DNA of 64,000 nucleotides from Aestuariibius insulae (GCF_040783535.2 NZ_JBFONW020000001.1:930001-994000), one strand, 5' to 3'; counted from the stretch's first letter, positions 53,061 through 62,128 are shown. Notes: generated by a model not told the origin, from the letters alone. A program made the numbers and translations.

Positions 53061-53731
53061 GCCTGTCTCCTAATTTCGGGCCGCGCCGGGATGGGGCGGC
53101 CATCTCTCTCGTCGTTTTGCATTTCACCGGGATGGAGAGCCATGCGGCGGCGCGCGCCCGGCTTTGCGATCCCGACGCCGAGGTGTCGGCGCATTACCTG
53201 ATCTCGGAAACCGGTCTGTGTGAGGCTTTGGTGGCCGAGGATCAGCGGGCCTGGCATGCGGGCCAGGGCCGCTGGGGCGATGTGTCGGACGTGAACTCCG
53301 CCTCGATCGGGATCGAGCTGACCAATGACGGCGCCCAGCCGTTCGCAGAGCCGCAGATGGCGGCGCTGACGGGGCTGCTTGGCGAAGTGCTGACGCGCTA
53401 CGATCTGGGGCCGGAAGCGGTGATCGGGCATTCGGATATGGCGCCGCATCGGAAGTTTGATCCCGGTCCGCGCTTTGACTGGCGCAGGCTTGCGCGGGAG
53501 GGCGTGTCTGTCTGGCCGGATATGCAGGACGCTGATCCGTCCGCCTTCGGGGAGGCGGCGGCCCGGTTCGGCTATCCGGTCGATCTGGTGAGCAATGAGG
53601 ATCTGCTGGATGCGGTTCGGCTAAGGTTCCGGCCGTGGGCGGCGGGACCTCTGGACGAGTTTGACAGCGGGCTCGTCGCGGATCTGGCGGAGAGATATCC
53701 TTGCCCTGGTGCTTCGGCATTGACGGGCTGA
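53057..53731 (+). CDS. N-acetylmuramoyl-L-alanine amidase (AmiD/Amidase_2 type)
   Basis: About 224 aa if read from CTG at 53057. The N-terminal SPNFGPRRDGAAISLVVLHF, typical of the family, lies upstream of the first ordinary start codon (TTG 53117), and no ATG, GTG or TTG precedes it in a sensible place. The CTG overlaps the TGA of the lipoprotein gene (CTGA). Zinc-binding residues are His in VLHFTGM, and the HSDMAPHRKFDPG segment. It should cut peptide stems from cell-wall fragments. It has no signal peptide. Confidence 0.8.
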   Translation: MSLSPNFGPRRDGAAISLVVLHFTGMESHAAARARLCDPDAEVSAHYLISETGLCEALVAEDQRAWHAGQGRWGDVSDVNSASIGIELTNDGAQPFAEPQMAALTGLLGEVLTRYDLGPEAVIGHSDMAPHRKFDPGPRFDWRRLAREGVSVWPDMQDADPSAFGEAAARFGYPVDLVSNEDLLDAVRLRFRPWAAGPLDEFDSGLVADLAERYPCPGASALTG

Positions 53732-53748
53732 GCCCTTGGCATTAGCTG
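53720..53748 (+). promoter_or_regulatory. putative sigma-70-type promoter of rnpB
   Basis: TTGACG (53720-53725), 16-17 bp, TTAGCT/TAGCTG (53742-53748), about 9 nt before the predicted RNase P RNA 5' end. It overlaps the end of the amidase gene. Confidence 0.5.
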
Positions 53749-53756
53749 CGGCAACG

Positions 53757-54126
53757 CGCGGATGGCCGGATGATCGCGGGCGGGTGACCGTTCGAGGAAA
53801 GTCCGGACTCCATGAGGCAACGGTGCCGGGTAACGCCCGGCCGGGGCAACCCGAGGGACAGCGCCACAGAAAACAGACCGCCCGGATCCATTCGGGCAAG
53901 GGTGAAACGGTGGGGTAAGAGCCCACCGCGGGACGGGCAACCGGACCGGCACGGCAAGCCCCACCGGGAGCAATGCCAAATAGGGACCTCGCGCCTTCGG
54001 GCAGGGACGCTTCAGCCCGAGAGGTCCGGGTTGGCAGCTAGAGGGCGTTCGGCAACGGGCGCCCGAGATGAATGATCATCCAGCGGAGCGATCCGTGGAC
54101 AGAATCCGGCTTACAGGCCATCCGCG
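53757..54126 (+). ncRNA. rnpB: RNase P RNA, class A
   Basis: The catalytic RNA that matures tRNA 5' ends. Highly conserved blocks are present: GAGGAAAGTCCGGACTCC (53794 on), ACAGAAA (53874 region), AGGGTGAAACGGTGGGGTAA (53899 on) and, near the 3' end, GACAGAATCCGGCTTACAGG. The outer helix P1 can be drawn exactly: CGCGGATGGCC (53757-53767) with GGCCATCCGCG (54116-54126), which sets both ends. Open frames crossing this region are not genes. Confidence 0.95.
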
Positions 54127-54232
54127 TCAAATTAAACCAGAACAGCATCTGGCATTGCCTTTCCGGGCATTACCGGCTTCCCTTAAGGTAGAATCGCGGG
54201 TCGGGGGACGGCCTGCGTTCGGGGACATTGCT

Positions 54233-54649
54233 ATGACCAAACAATCGATGAAGGACATCGGACCCGATGCCCATGCCGTTGAGGTTATCGGATCAGCCGC
54301 GCCTGCATTCACGCTGGCCTTTCTGCGGGCCTGCCCGGATGCCGTGGCCATTCTCAATTCGAAGGGCCGGGTCGGGTTTCTCAATCAGACCGGTCGCACT
54401 CTTATGGATCTCGATACATCGGAGACGGTGACGGGACGCAGGTGGTGGGATCTCTGGCCAGAGGATGAACGGGCGGGGTTGCAGGCGGCCTTTGACCGTG
54501 CGCTGTCCGGGCAGCTTGTGAAGCTGGGCGCGGCGCGCACCTCCTCGGGCGGAGAGAGGCGGAGATGGGATCTGACCCTGTCGCCGATCATCAATCTGGA
54601 CGGGCAGACGGAATCGGTCCTGCTGGTGGCGCGCGCGCCGGGCGTTTAG
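54233..54649 (+). CDS. PAS-domain protein
   Basis: 138 aa. LRACPDAVAILNSKGRVGFL, the WWDLWPEDERAGLQAAFDRA stretch and LSPIINLDGQTESVLLVAR form one PAS fold; no output domain is attached. Such lone PAS proteins usually act as sensors bound to other proteins. The frame is open from inside rnpB, so the ATG at 54233 is taken. No strong ribosome binding site is seen. Confidence 0.7.
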   Translation: MTKQSMKDIGPDAHAVEVIGSAAPAFTLAFLRACPDAVAILNSKGRVGFLNQTGRTLMDLDTSETVTGRRWWDLWPEDERAGLQAAFDRALSGQLVKLGAARTSSGGERRRWDLTLSPIINLDGQTESVLLVARAPGV

Positions 54650-54662
54650 GCGGGCTTTGCGG

Positions 54663-54690
54663 TTGACAGCAAGGGCCCCATCGCTAAAAC
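54663..54690 (+). promoter_or_regulatory. putative sigma-70-type promoter of rpmG
   Basis: TTGACA (54663-54668), 16 bp, TAAAAC (54685-54690). It lies about 65 bp before the rpmG ATG. Confidence 0.5.
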
Positions 54691-54753
54691 GCGGGCTTCA
54701 CGAGATGATACGCCCCCGCGCAGTCATGCGAGGGGCGAGAAGAGCGAGAAATC

Positions 54754-54921
54754 ATGGCGAAACCGACGACGATCAAGATCCGTCTGAATTCGACCGCGGG
54801 CACCGGCCACTTTTACGTGACCAAGAAGAACGCGCGGACGATGACGGAAAAGATGACGGTCCGGAAATACGATCCGGTCGTGCGCAAGCATGTCGAGTAC
54901 AAGGAGGGCAAGATCAAGTAA
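54754..54921 (+). CDS. rpmG: 50S ribosomal protein L33
   Basis: 55 aa, too short for ordinary gene cut-offs. It opens MAKPTTIKIRLNSTAGTGHF and continues with YVTKKNARTMTEKM and KYDPVVRKHVEYKEGKIK, clear L33. It lacks the zinc-binding Cys pairs, so it is the zinc-independent form. It sits on the large ribosomal subunit near the exit site. It has its own promoter-like sequence. Confidence 0.95.
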   Translation: MAKPTTIKIRLNSTAGTGHFYVTKKNARTMTEKMTVRKYDPVVRKHVEYKEGKIK

Positions 54922-54994
54922 GATCTGCCTTTTTCGGTATGACATGGGCCGCGCGGGATCTACCCGGCGCGGCCTTTTGCGTTTTGGGGGACAG

Positions 54995-55507
54995 ATGATG
55001 GCGCAGACTTTGACGGTCCGACCTGCACGAGGCGACGATCTGGGTGCTCTGGATCAGATGATGGCGCGGAGTTTTCCGGCTTTGCTGAGGAAGGATTATC
55101 CGCCGTCGATCATGGTGACCGCTGTCCCTTTAATCTCAAAAGCTCAGCCGGGTCTTTTGCGGTCCGGCACTTATTTTGTCGCCGAGGACGAGGATCGCAC
55201 CCTAATCGGCGCGGGCGGGTGGAGCCTGACCGATCCGCATGACGGGGATCGACGTCGGCAGACCGGGCATATCCGGCATTTCGCCGTTGATCATCGCTTG
55301 GCCCGCCGCGGCATCGGACGCGCTTTGATGGCCCATGTGATGCGGCAGGCTTCTGCCTTGGGCGTCCGGCGTCTGGTTGCGATGAGCACCCGCAGTGCCG
55401 TCGCGTTCTACAGCGCTCAGGGCTTCACCGCGATCGAGGATGTGGACGTGCCTCTTCGGCCGGGGATCCGATTTCCAGCGGTTCGGATGGTTCGGGGCCT
55501 GACGTGA
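54995..55507 (+). CDS. GNAT family N-acetyltransferase
   Basis: 170 aa. The acetyl-CoA site is HFAVDHRLARRGIGRALMAH (RRGIGRA). VRPARGDDLGALDQMMARSF is the usual first helix, and STRSAVAFYSAQGFTAIED the last strand-helix. Substrate unknown. ATG 54995 or 54998 is the start, after GGGGG; the frame upstream overlaps rpmG. A strong terminator hairpin follows. Confidence 0.8.
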   Translation: MMAQTLTVRPARGDDLGALDQMMARSFPALLRKDYPPSIMVTAVPLISKAQPGLLRSGTYFVAEDEDRTLIGAGGWSLTDPHDGDRRRQTGHIRHFAVDHRLARRGIGRALMAHVMRQASALGVRRLVAMSTRSAVAFYSAQGFTAIEDVDVPLRPGIRFPAVRMVRGLT

Positions 55508-55510
55508 AAA

Positions 55511-55535
55511 GGGCCGGTCAGTGACCGGCCCTTCG
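55511..55535 (+). terminator. intrinsic-type terminator hairpin after the GNAT gene
   Basis: GGGCCGGTCA-G-TGACCGGCCC (55511-55531) is a perfect G+C-rich inverted repeat directly after the stop codon, preceded by AAAA and followed by TTCG. It lies between two convergent genes and may serve both. Confidence 0.65.
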
Positions 55536-55559
55536 AGTAGATGGCTGTGCTCTGCTGCG

Positions 55560-56336
55560 TTATTCGCGATTGCCGAAAAGCTGCAGCAGGAACATGAACA
55601 TGTTGATGAAGTCGAGATAGAGGTTCAGCGCGCCCATGATAGCGGCCTTGCCGAGCCATTCCTGATCACCAGCGAACGCGTGCTGGAGATAGGTATTCTT
55701 GATGTTCTGCGTATCATAGGCGGTCAGACCGGCGAAGATCAGCACGCCTAGGATCGAGATCGCGAACATGATTGCAGGCGACTGCAGGAAGATGTTGACG
55801 ATCATTGCCACGATGAGGCCGATCACACCCATGATCAGGAACGATCCCCAGCCGGAGATGTCCTTCTTCGTAGTGTAGCCCCAAAGCGAGAGACCCGCGA
55901 AGGCGATCGACGTGATCAAGAAGACCTGCACAATCGAGAACGACGTGTAGACCAGAAAGATCGAGCTGATCGACAGACCCATAACAGCGGCGAAGGCGTA
56001 GAACACAAGCTGCGCTGTGGCAGCCGACATCCGATTAATCATCGCACTAAAGCCGAAAACGAAAATCAGCGGCGCGAACATGATCAGCCAGCGCAATGGC
56101 GAGGCATAGATCGCGTAGCCAAGATCTGTCAGCAGCGTTCCGTTGGGAAGCGCGGCAGCCGCAGCGGATTGATCGGTCGTTGTCGCAAGGCCGGAGATCG
56201 ACCAAGCGGCAAGGGCCGTGATGACCATGCCCACGGACATCGTGCCGTAGACCTTGTTCATATGAGCGCGAAGCCCTGCGTCAATCTCTTCCGAGCGGAT
56301 CCCGGCCGTTGACCGGGCCTTCACATACTCTTCCAT
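55560..56336 (-). CDS. Bax inhibitor-1/YccA family membrane protein
   Basis: 258 aa with seven membrane spans after a 30-residue cytoplasmic tail. RSEEIDAGLRAHMNKVYGTM and the last-span region FAGLTAYDTQNIKNTYLQHA with its acidic pocket are BI-1 signatures. These proteins leak calcium or modulate membrane proteases such as FtsH. GGAGGAAGAAAAACCG precedes the ATG at 56336. Confidence 0.9.
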   Translation of the reverse strand: MEEYVKARSTAGIRSEEIDAGLRAHMNKVYGTMSVGMVITALAAWSISGLATTTDQSAAAAALPNGTLLTDLGYAIYASPLRWLIMFAPLIFVFGFSAMINRMSAATAQLVFYAFAAVMGLSISSIFLVYTSFSIVQVFLITSIAFAGLSLWGYTTKKDISGWGSFLIMGVIGLIVAMIVNIFLQSPAIMFAISILGVLIFAGLTAYDTQNIKNTYLQHAFAGDQEWLGKAAIMGALNLYLDFINMFMFLLQLFGNRE

Positions 56337-56471
56337 CGGTTTTTCTTCCTCCAAACTGAATGGACCCCGCAACGGGCGTTACGGAACTTACACAGAAAGA
56401 TTGGATGGATCGACCCGGAATTCAAGGTCTTCTAGAACTGAAAGGAACTTAAATTCCGGGCATTTTGACGC

Positions 56472-56684
56472 TTAGCGGACGTTGGGCAGATCCCAGAACG
56501 GGCGGTTGGCCTCTTTGAGAGCTTCAGCGCGGGTGACGCCGAGGTCAGCAAGAGCTGCCGCATCGAGGTTTGACAAGGCAATCCTCTGAGACCGGACGCG
56601 GAGCATTTGCGCGATCAAGGAGATAAAAGACGTCCTGCGCGGGACGGCTGTGCGGGTGGCGGTGGGATAATGAGCGGCGAACAT
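56472..56684 (-). CDS. DUF1127 small basic protein
   Basis: 70 aa. The core RSQRIALSNLDAAALADLGV followed by TRAEALKEANRPFWD is the DUF1127 (YjiS-like) pattern. In alphaproteobacteria these small Arg-rich proteins bind RNA or help phosphate and carbon adaptation. GGAAAGGAAG precedes the ATG. It is divergent from a LysR-type gene, which likely controls it. Confidence 0.85.
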   Translation of the reverse strand: MFAAHYPTATRTAVPRRTSFISLIAQMLRVRSQRIALSNLDAAALADLGVTRAEALKEANRPFWDLPNVR

Positions 56685-56722
56685 AGCGCTTCCTTTCCAA
56701 AGCGTGATCCAAATCAGGTGTC

Positions 56723-56741
56723 ATATCGGATTGCTTGATAT
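56723..56741. promoter_or_regulatory. putative LysR-type operator between the DUF1127 and LysR genes
   Basis: ATATC-N9-GATAT is an interrupted palindrome of the size bound by LysR proteins (T-N11-A class). It lies in the 120-bp divergent gap, 39 bp from the DUF1127 start and 64 bp from the LysR start. Confidence 0.4.
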
Positions 56742-56804
56742 CTAGATGCAGATGCGGCATGTTGAAAATGAATGTTTGATCGATGATGCATCAGGAATTG
56801 TGAT

Positions 56805-57689
56805 ATGCCTCGAAATCTCGATATCACGGCTTTGCGCTCGTTCGTTGCGGTCGCCGATACAGGCGGGGTTACAAAGGCCGCGGGGTTCCTCAATCTGACG
56901 CAGTCGGCGGTGTCGATGCAGCTCAAGCGGCTCGAGGAATCGCTTGGGATCTCGCTGATTGACCGGAGCGCGCGCAGTGTGGCGCTGACGGCGGAGGGCG
57001 AGCAGCTTCTGAGCTACGCGCGCCGTATGATCGATCTGAACGATGAGGCTTGGGGGCGGCTGACGGCCAACGAATTCGAGGGGGAAATCGTTCTGGGCGT
57101 GCCGCATGACATCATCTATCCGTATATCCCACCGATCCTGCGCCGCTTCGCCTCGGAGTTTCCGCGGATGCGAATGCGGCTTGTCTCGGCACCGACAACG
57201 CGGCTACGCGAGATGTTCGGGCGGGGGGAATGCGATGCGATCCTGACGACCGAGGAGCAGCCCGGACCGGGAGGCGAGGCGCTGGTACAGCTGCCGCTGG
57301 TCTGGATCGGGGCAATGAACGGCACCGCCTGGAAGCAGCGCCCGCTGCCGGTCGCGTTTTGCAGGAACTGCATCTTCCGGGCCGGTGTTCTGCGCCGGAT
57401 GGACGAGGCGCAGTTCGATTGGGAGATGATCGTGGAATCGGACATGGACAATGCGGTCGAGGCGGTGGTCAGCGCCGATCTGGCGGTCCATGCGGCCATC
57501 AAGGGCGTCTATCCACGACAGACCGCTCCTATCCATCACGACGGCGCTTTGCCCGATCCGGGGCGGACGCAAATCGTGCTTTATATGCAGCGCTCCAATG
57601 CGACGGTATCGAGTGCGCTTCGCGACATGATCCGGACGACCTATCGGTCCGAAGCCACCCGCGAAGAGGCTGTGCCGCTTACGGCTTGA
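56805..57689 (+). CDS. LysR-type transcription regulator
   Basis: 294 aa. The winged helix is LDITALRSFVAVADTGGVTK and AAGFLNLTQSAVSMQLKRLE; an effector domain follows (LGVPHDIIYPYIPPILRRFA). Ligand unknown. It is divergent from the DUF1127 gene. The 3' end overlaps the convergent quinone oxidoreductase gene by 11 bp. Confidence 0.88.
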   Translation: MPRNLDITALRSFVAVADTGGVTKAAGFLNLTQSAVSMQLKRLEESLGISLIDRSARSVALTAEGEQLLSYARRMIDLNDEAWGRLTANEFEGEIVLGVPHDIIYPYIPPILRRFASEFPRMRMRLVSAPTTRLREMFGRGECDAILTTEEQPGPGGEALVQLPLVWIGAMNGTAWKQRPLPVAFCRNCIFRAGVLRRMDEAQFDWEMIVESDMDNAVEAVVSADLAVHAAIKGVYPRQTAPIHHDGALPDPGRTQIVLYMQRSNATVSSALRDMIRTTYRSEATREEAVPLTA

Positions 57690-58644
57690 CCGTGACCACC
57701 ACTTTTCCGGTGGCTTTGCGGGTGCGCAAAAGATCAAGCGCCTCGTTGGCCTTTTCAAGCGGGAGGTGATGGCTGACATGCGGCTTGATCCTGCCTTTGG
57801 CGTACCAGCCCATGATCTCGTCCAGGCTGGATTTGAGCGCGTCCTGGTTAAAGGCCATGTAGCCTCCCCAATAGAAGCCGATCAGGGTGATATTCTTCAC
57901 CAGAAGGACGTTCGCGCGAGGTTTCGGGACCTCCCCGCTGGCAAAGCCGATCAGGATGTAGCGCGCCTCGGGTTTGCAAGCGCTAAGCGCAGCGGTGAAA
58001 AGATCGCCTCCCACCGGATCATAGACGACATCCGCGCCGCCAAGGGCCTTGACCGCTGCTTTGACATCATCAATGTCGCTGTCGATCAGATGATCCGCGC
58101 CAGCCTGCCGCGCGATCTCAAGCTTTCCCGCGCCCCGGGCGACGGCAATGACCGTGGCACCGATCGCCTTGCCCAGCTCGACCGCCGTTAGGCCGACGCC
58201 GCCGGCGGCCCCCAGGACAAGGAGCGTCTCTCCGGCTTGAAGCTGCGCGCGCCGGGTCAAGGCAAGATGGCTGGTTCCGTAGGCGACGATCAGTCCGGCG
58301 GCGATGTCCGAGGGAATGTCGTCGGGGAGTGGAATGCACAGGTCCGCGGGAAAAACACCATATTCGGCCAGACCGCCCGAGCCGCCGAAGACAGCGACCC
58401 GTGTTCCCAATGCAGGGGCGCTGACGCCTTCGCCATGCGCGGCGATGCGACCTGCGACCTCCATCCCGAGGGCGAAAGGCAGAGTGGGTGTGTCCTGATA
58501 GGTGCCGTTCGCCATCAGCAGATCGGCAAAATTGAGCGCGCAGGCCTCGATCTCGATCAGAACCTCACCTTTGGCTGGATCGGGCCGGTTTACGTCAGTG
58601 TAGCGGGGAGGATCCTCGAAGGAGGAAACGAGGAAGGCGCGCAT
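57679..58644 (-). CDS. zinc-free quinone oxidoreductase/NADPH reductase (MDR family)
   Basis: 321 aa. ALNFADLLMANGTYQDTPTL and PFALGMEVAGRI are the N-terminal domain; LVLGAAGGVGLTAVELGKAI is the NADPH-binding motif. The zinc ligands of alcohol dehydrogenases are absent. It should reduce quinones or similar acceptors with NADPH. Single-gene unit. Confidence 0.85.
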   Translation of the reverse strand: MRAFLVSSFEDPPRYTDVNRPDPAKGEVLIEIEACALNFADLLMANGTYQDTPTLPFALGMEVAGRIAAHGEGVSAPALGTRVAVFGGSGGLAEYGVFPADLCIPLPDDIPSDIAAGLIVAYGTSHLALTRRAQLQAGETLLVLGAAGGVGLTAVELGKAIGATVIAVARGAGKLEIARQAGADHLIDSDIDDVKAAVKALGGADVVYDPVGGDLFTAALSACKPEARYILIGFASGEVPKPRANVLLVKNITLIGFYWGGYMAFNQDALKSSLDEIMGWYAKGRIKPHVSHHLPLEKANEALDLLRTRKATGKVVVTVKP

Positions 58645-58872
58645 AGCATGTCCTATTTGAACTGCAGCTTCGATATCCTGTCCCGGGACAGAGCGAAAGC
58701 GATCTAGGCTGGCGGAGCCAAGACAATTGACCTAAGTTGCGCGCCGTGGGGGGCTTTCGCCTTCGTTCGGCATTTTGTCGCCGTATCGAATAAGCCCTAG
58801 GGCCGGAATTTGATGGGACGCCTTGGGGCGACGTTCCTGCCGGCTGATAAACGATTGTATTGGAGAACGTAG

Positions 58873-59241
58873 ATGAAGCACCCAGTTGATGTGCATGTTG
58901 GGAAACGGATAAGGCACCGTAGGTGGACGGCCGGAATGACCCAGCAGCAACTGGCAGAGCGGGTTGGAATCAAATTCCAGCAGATCCAGAAATACGAGAC
59001 CGGGGCCAATCGTGTCAGCGCCTCTCGACTTTGGGATATCGCTCAGTCGCTGGATGTCGATGTGTCGTTCTTCTTCGATGGTCTTGCATCCTCTGCTGCG
59101 AGTGAGGAGACGGGCGAGGCGCCAACCGACATTCTGGTCGACAAGGAAGCGCTTGAGCTGGTTCGATCCTATTACGCAATCCCGGAAAACCAGAGGCGAC
59201 AGTTGTTTGAGCTGGCGCGGGTGTTGGGCCGGGCAGCCTGA
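58873..59241 (+). CDS. XRE-family HTH regulator
   Basis: 122 aa. The N-terminal helix-turn-helix is RIRHRRWTAGMTQQQLAERV followed by GIKFQQIQKYETGANRVSAS, a Cro/CI-type domain. The C-terminal half (ELVRSYYAIPENQRRQLFEL) is typical of alphaproteobacterial members next to hisN. GAGAACGTAG precedes the ATG. hisN begins 10 bp after its stop. Confidence 0.88.
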   Translation: MKHPVDVHVGKRIRHRRWTAGMTQQQLAERVGIKFQQIQKYETGANRVSASRLWDIAQSLDVDVSFFFDGLASSAASEETGEAPTDILVDKEALELVRSYYAIPENQRRQLFELARVLGRAA

Positions 59242-59251
59242 CGTTCTCTTG

Positions 59252-60067
59252 ATGACAGAACGCAATCGTCTGGATGCGCGCGGTGATGCAGCAGAGCTGG
59301 TGGCGGTGGCTCATGCGTTGGCCGATGCGGCCCGCGTCCAGACGTTGCGCCACTTTCGGGCCGATGGATTGGCGGCAGACAACAAGGATGTCACGGGCTT
59401 TGATCCGGTCACCATCGCTGACCGGGCGGCAGAGGATGCGATGCGAGCGGTCCTGCGCGAGCGGCGGCCCGAAGACGGTGTTCTGGGAGAGGAGCGCGGC
59501 GCAGAGGCTGGATCGAGCGGGCTGACCTGGGTTCTTGATCCGATCGACGGCACGCGGGCCTATCTGGCGGGCACGCCGACATGGGGCGTGCTGATTGCTG
59601 TGTCGAATGAGACCGGACCGATCTACGGGATCATCGATCAGCCCTATATCGGCGAGCGGTTCGAAGGGGGATCAGGCCAAGCAAAGATGACCGGGCCACA
59701 TGGCGCCAGGTCGCTTGCTGTACGGGCTGCGCGACCGTTGGGCGAGGCGATCCTGTTCACGACCTTTCCGGAGGTCGGCACGCCTCAAGAGCGCGCGGCA
59801 TTCGAGCGGGTGGCGGCCAAGGTCCAGCTGACGCGGTACGGGATGGATTGCTACGCCTATGCGCTGTTGGCGGCGGGTCAGATCGATCTGGTGATCGAGG
59901 CGGGGCTGAACGCCTACGATATACAGGCGCCTATCGCTGTGATCGAGGCGGCAGGCGGTGTCGTCTCGTCCTGGGACGGCGGAGATGCGGCCGGCGGAGG
60001 GAGGGTGATTGCCGCCTCCTGCCCCGAGATGCTGGATGCGGCCCGCGATCTGGTCGCGGGCGGCTGA
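59252..60067 (+). CDS. hisN: histidinol-phosphatase, inositol monophosphatase family
   Basis: 271 aa. The metal-binding motifs are GEERG (Glu in VLGEERG) and LDPIDGTRAY, with the later Asp in GLNAYDIQAP. HisN proteins of this fold carry out the last phosphatase step of histidine synthesis. Other phosphatase substrates are possible, but GFDPVTIADRAAEDAMR is common in HisN. The ATG at 59252 is used; an open frame upstream overlaps the XRE gene. Confidence 0.85.
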   Translation: MTERNRLDARGDAAELVAVAHALADAARVQTLRHFRADGLAADNKDVTGFDPVTIADRAAEDAMRAVLRERRPEDGVLGEERGAEAGSSGLTWVLDPIDGTRAYLAGTPTWGVLIAVSNETGPIYGIIDQPYIGERFEGGSGQAKMTGPHGARSLAVRAARPLGEAILFTTFPEVGTPQERAAFERVAAKVQLTRYGMDCYAYALLAAGQIDLVIEAGLNAYDIQAPIAVIEAAGGVVSSWDGGDAAGGGRVIAASCPEMLDAARDLVAGG

Positions 60068-60096
60068 GACGCTAAGAGGCGGGGGACCGCTGCCGT

Positions 60097-60117
60097 TTTC
60101 CGCCGGATCGGCGGAAA
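60097..60117. terminator. hairpin after hisN, possible terminator
   Basis: TTTCCGCCG-GAT-CGGCGGAAA is a perfect 9-bp stem with a 3-nt loop, 30 bp after the hisN stop. No T-run follows in the plus direction, so it may stall or protect the transcript instead of ending it. Confidence 0.45.
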
Positions 60118-60246
60118 CATGATCGCAATCGGGGGCATTCTAGATAAGGTTGTATCGCTCGCCGCATTTTTGCTCGTCTTTCGCCACGACGATGATGAAG
60201 TCTCCCCGCTTTGCTGCGTCGAACCTTGAAATTCAGGACGGCGTCA

Positions 60247-60744
60247 ATGATCCGTATTTTCTGCATCCTAAGCCTGATGGCTGCCATATCCTGCACCCCG
60301 GTCGAGACTGTGGGACGCGGTGCTTCCGGGACAGAGATCACGGTCTTGGACCGGATCCCGGCGGCCTCTCCCGGATCGGCGTCGTTTGCGGCGCGGTTCC
60401 AATCCTTCCGGTCGGCGCGCGGACTACCTGCCGTGCGGGCGGACAGCCGTTTAACCGCGGCGGCGCGGCGCCATGCGGCCGACATGGCGCGCAACGGGTT
60501 CTTCGCACATCGCGGATCGGACGGCACGAAGCCCAGCGACCGTGTCAAGAGAGCCGGATTCAGCCCTTGCTATACGGCGGAAAATCTCGGGAAGGGATCG
60601 TTCTCCGAAGCGCAGATCTTCAGCGCTTGGGAGAGATCGCCGGGCCATCGCCGTTTGATGCAGAACCGCCGCGTAACCCGTTACGGCCTTGCGCAGAATT
60701 CCGGAAACTGGGTTCTGGTCATGGCGCAGCCGCAGCCCTGCTGA
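60247..60744 (+). CDS. CAP (SCP/PR1) domain lipoprotein
   Basis: 165 aa. The signal MIRIFCILSLMAAISCTPVE has a lipobox with Cys16. The CAP domain shows RHAADMARNGFFAHRGSDGT (His of the cavity) and SPGHRRLMQNRRVTRYGLAQ. CAP proteins in bacteria bind lipids or act on the envelope; activity not predictable. The start at 60247 is chosen to keep the signal. The last 26 bp overlap the convergent guanine deaminase gene. Confidence 0.82.
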   Translation: MIRIFCILSLMAAISCTPVETVGRGASGTEITVLDRIPAASPGSASFAARFQSFRSARGLPAVRADSRLTAAARRHAADMARNGFFAHRGSDGTKPSDRVKRAGFSPCYTAENLGKGSFSEAQIFSAWERSPGHRRLMQNRRVTRYGLAQNSGNWVLVMAQPQPC

Positions 60745-62026
60745 CCCGCTCTCCGGCGACCCACACATCGCGGATTGCACGGTCGTCGCCCATCATGATC
60801 GTCGGAAAGAGCGCTTCCCAAATGGTGTCGGCGCGGCTCATGCGCTGGGCGATGGCGGGCTTGGAGGCAAGATCGAGAATCGTGAGGTCCGCCTCGTAGC
60901 CGGGGGCGAGCGTTCCGATCCGGTCCTGAAGATGCAGCGCCCGGGCACCTCCCTCGGTGGCCAGCCAGAGAAGCTGAGCTGGATGAAGCGCGGTGCCGCG
61001 AAGCTGCGCGATCTCGTAGGTCGCCGCCATCACGCGCAGCATCGAAAAGGAGGAGCCGCCGCCGGTATCGGTCGCGAGGCCGATGGGAACGCCGCGCGAC
61101 GACAGACCCGCCAGATCGAAGAGCCCTGATCCAATGAAGGTGTTCGAGGTGGGACAATGTGCGATGGCCGCGCCGGTTTCAGTGAGCCGGTCGATTTCCC
61201 GAGGCTCCAGATGAATGGCGTGGCCGTAGATTCCGCGTGCGCCCAGAAGGCCGGTCGTCTCGTAGGTGTCGAGATAGTCGCGCGCATTGGGGAAAAGCTC
61301 TTTGACCCATGCGATTTCGTCGGTCTGCTCGCTCAGATGGGTCTGCATCAGGCAGTCCGGATAGGCGGACCAGAGCGCACCGAGCGCCTCGAGTTGTTCG
61401 CGGGTCGAGGTGGGCGAAAAGCGCGGCGTGATTGCATATTGGGCACGGCCCTTGCCGTGCCAGCGCTCGATCAGGGCAAGGCTGTCGTCATGGGCCGATT
61501 GCGGCGTATCGCACAAGCCGGGCGGTGCATTGCGATCCATGCAGGTCTTGCCCGCGACGATCCGCATGTTGCGGTTGGCCGCTTCGGTGAAAAGGGCGTC
61601 GACGCTTTGCGGATGGATCGTGCAGTAGCTGGCCAGCGTCGTGGTGCCGTTCTGAAGCGCGAGATCGAGCGTGAGCGCGGCAACGTCGTGCGCGTAAGCC
61701 GGATCGCCAAATTTCATTTCCTCAGGGAACGTGTAGGTGTTCAGCCAGTCGATCAGCCGTTTGCCCCAGCTCGCGATGATCCGCGTTTGAGGGTAGTGCA
61801 TGTGCGTGTCGACAAAGCCGGGACTGATCAGCGCATCGCCGTAATCGACGATCGCAGCCTCGGGGTGAGCGTTACGAAGCGTCTGAGCCGTATCGACCGC
61901 GGAGATAGTCCCGTCTTCGATCAGGACCGCGCCATGGGGCTCGTGCCGGGCGGCCAATTCTGGCGCGGCGGCACTTGGTTGACCGTCGAATGTGATGATC
62001 TGACCGAGAAGGAGGTGACTGGACAT
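60719..62026 (-). CDS. guaD: guanine deaminase
   Basis: 435 aa amidohydrolase making xanthine from guanine. The zinc site His pair is PGFVDTHMHYPQTRII; LMQTHLSEQTDEI, YGHAIHLEPREI and ATDTGGGSSFSMLRVM supply further ligands and are guanine-deaminase-like. Typical length for the family. Confidence 0.9.
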   Translation of the reverse strand: MSSHLLLGQIITFDGQPSAAAPELAARHEPHGAVLIEDGTISAVDTAQTLRNAHPEAAIVDYGDALISPGFVDTHMHYPQTRIIASWGKRLIDWLNTYTFPEEMKFGDPAYAHDVAALTLDLALQNGTTTLASYCTIHPQSVDALFTEAANRNMRIVAGKTCMDRNAPPGLCDTPQSAHDDSLALIERWHGKGRAQYAITPRFSPTSTREQLEALGALWSAYPDCLMQTHLSEQTDEIAWVKELFPNARDYLDTYETTGLLGARGIYGHAIHLEPREIDRLTETGAAIAHCPTSNTFIGSGLFDLAGLSSRGVPIGLATDTGGGSSFSMLRVMAATYEIAQLRGTALHPAQLLWLATEGGARALHLQDRIGTLAPGYEADLTILDLASKPAIAQRMSRADTIWEALFPTIMMGDDRAIRDVWVAGERVSRAAAAP

Positions 62027-62128
62027 GACGGCACCCTAGGTCGGAGTGAAGGCGGGGTAAATCACATGCCGCTTGCCGGGCGGGCGGGCCTGCCTATGGT
62101 GCGCCGGACGGCTTGAAGGAGACCTTCG

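Noticed and set aside
54068..54232. N-terminal extension of the PAS protein into rnpB
   Set aside because: The first 55 codons lie on the RNase P RNA 3' part or just after it; the PAS similarity begins only after the ATG at 54233.
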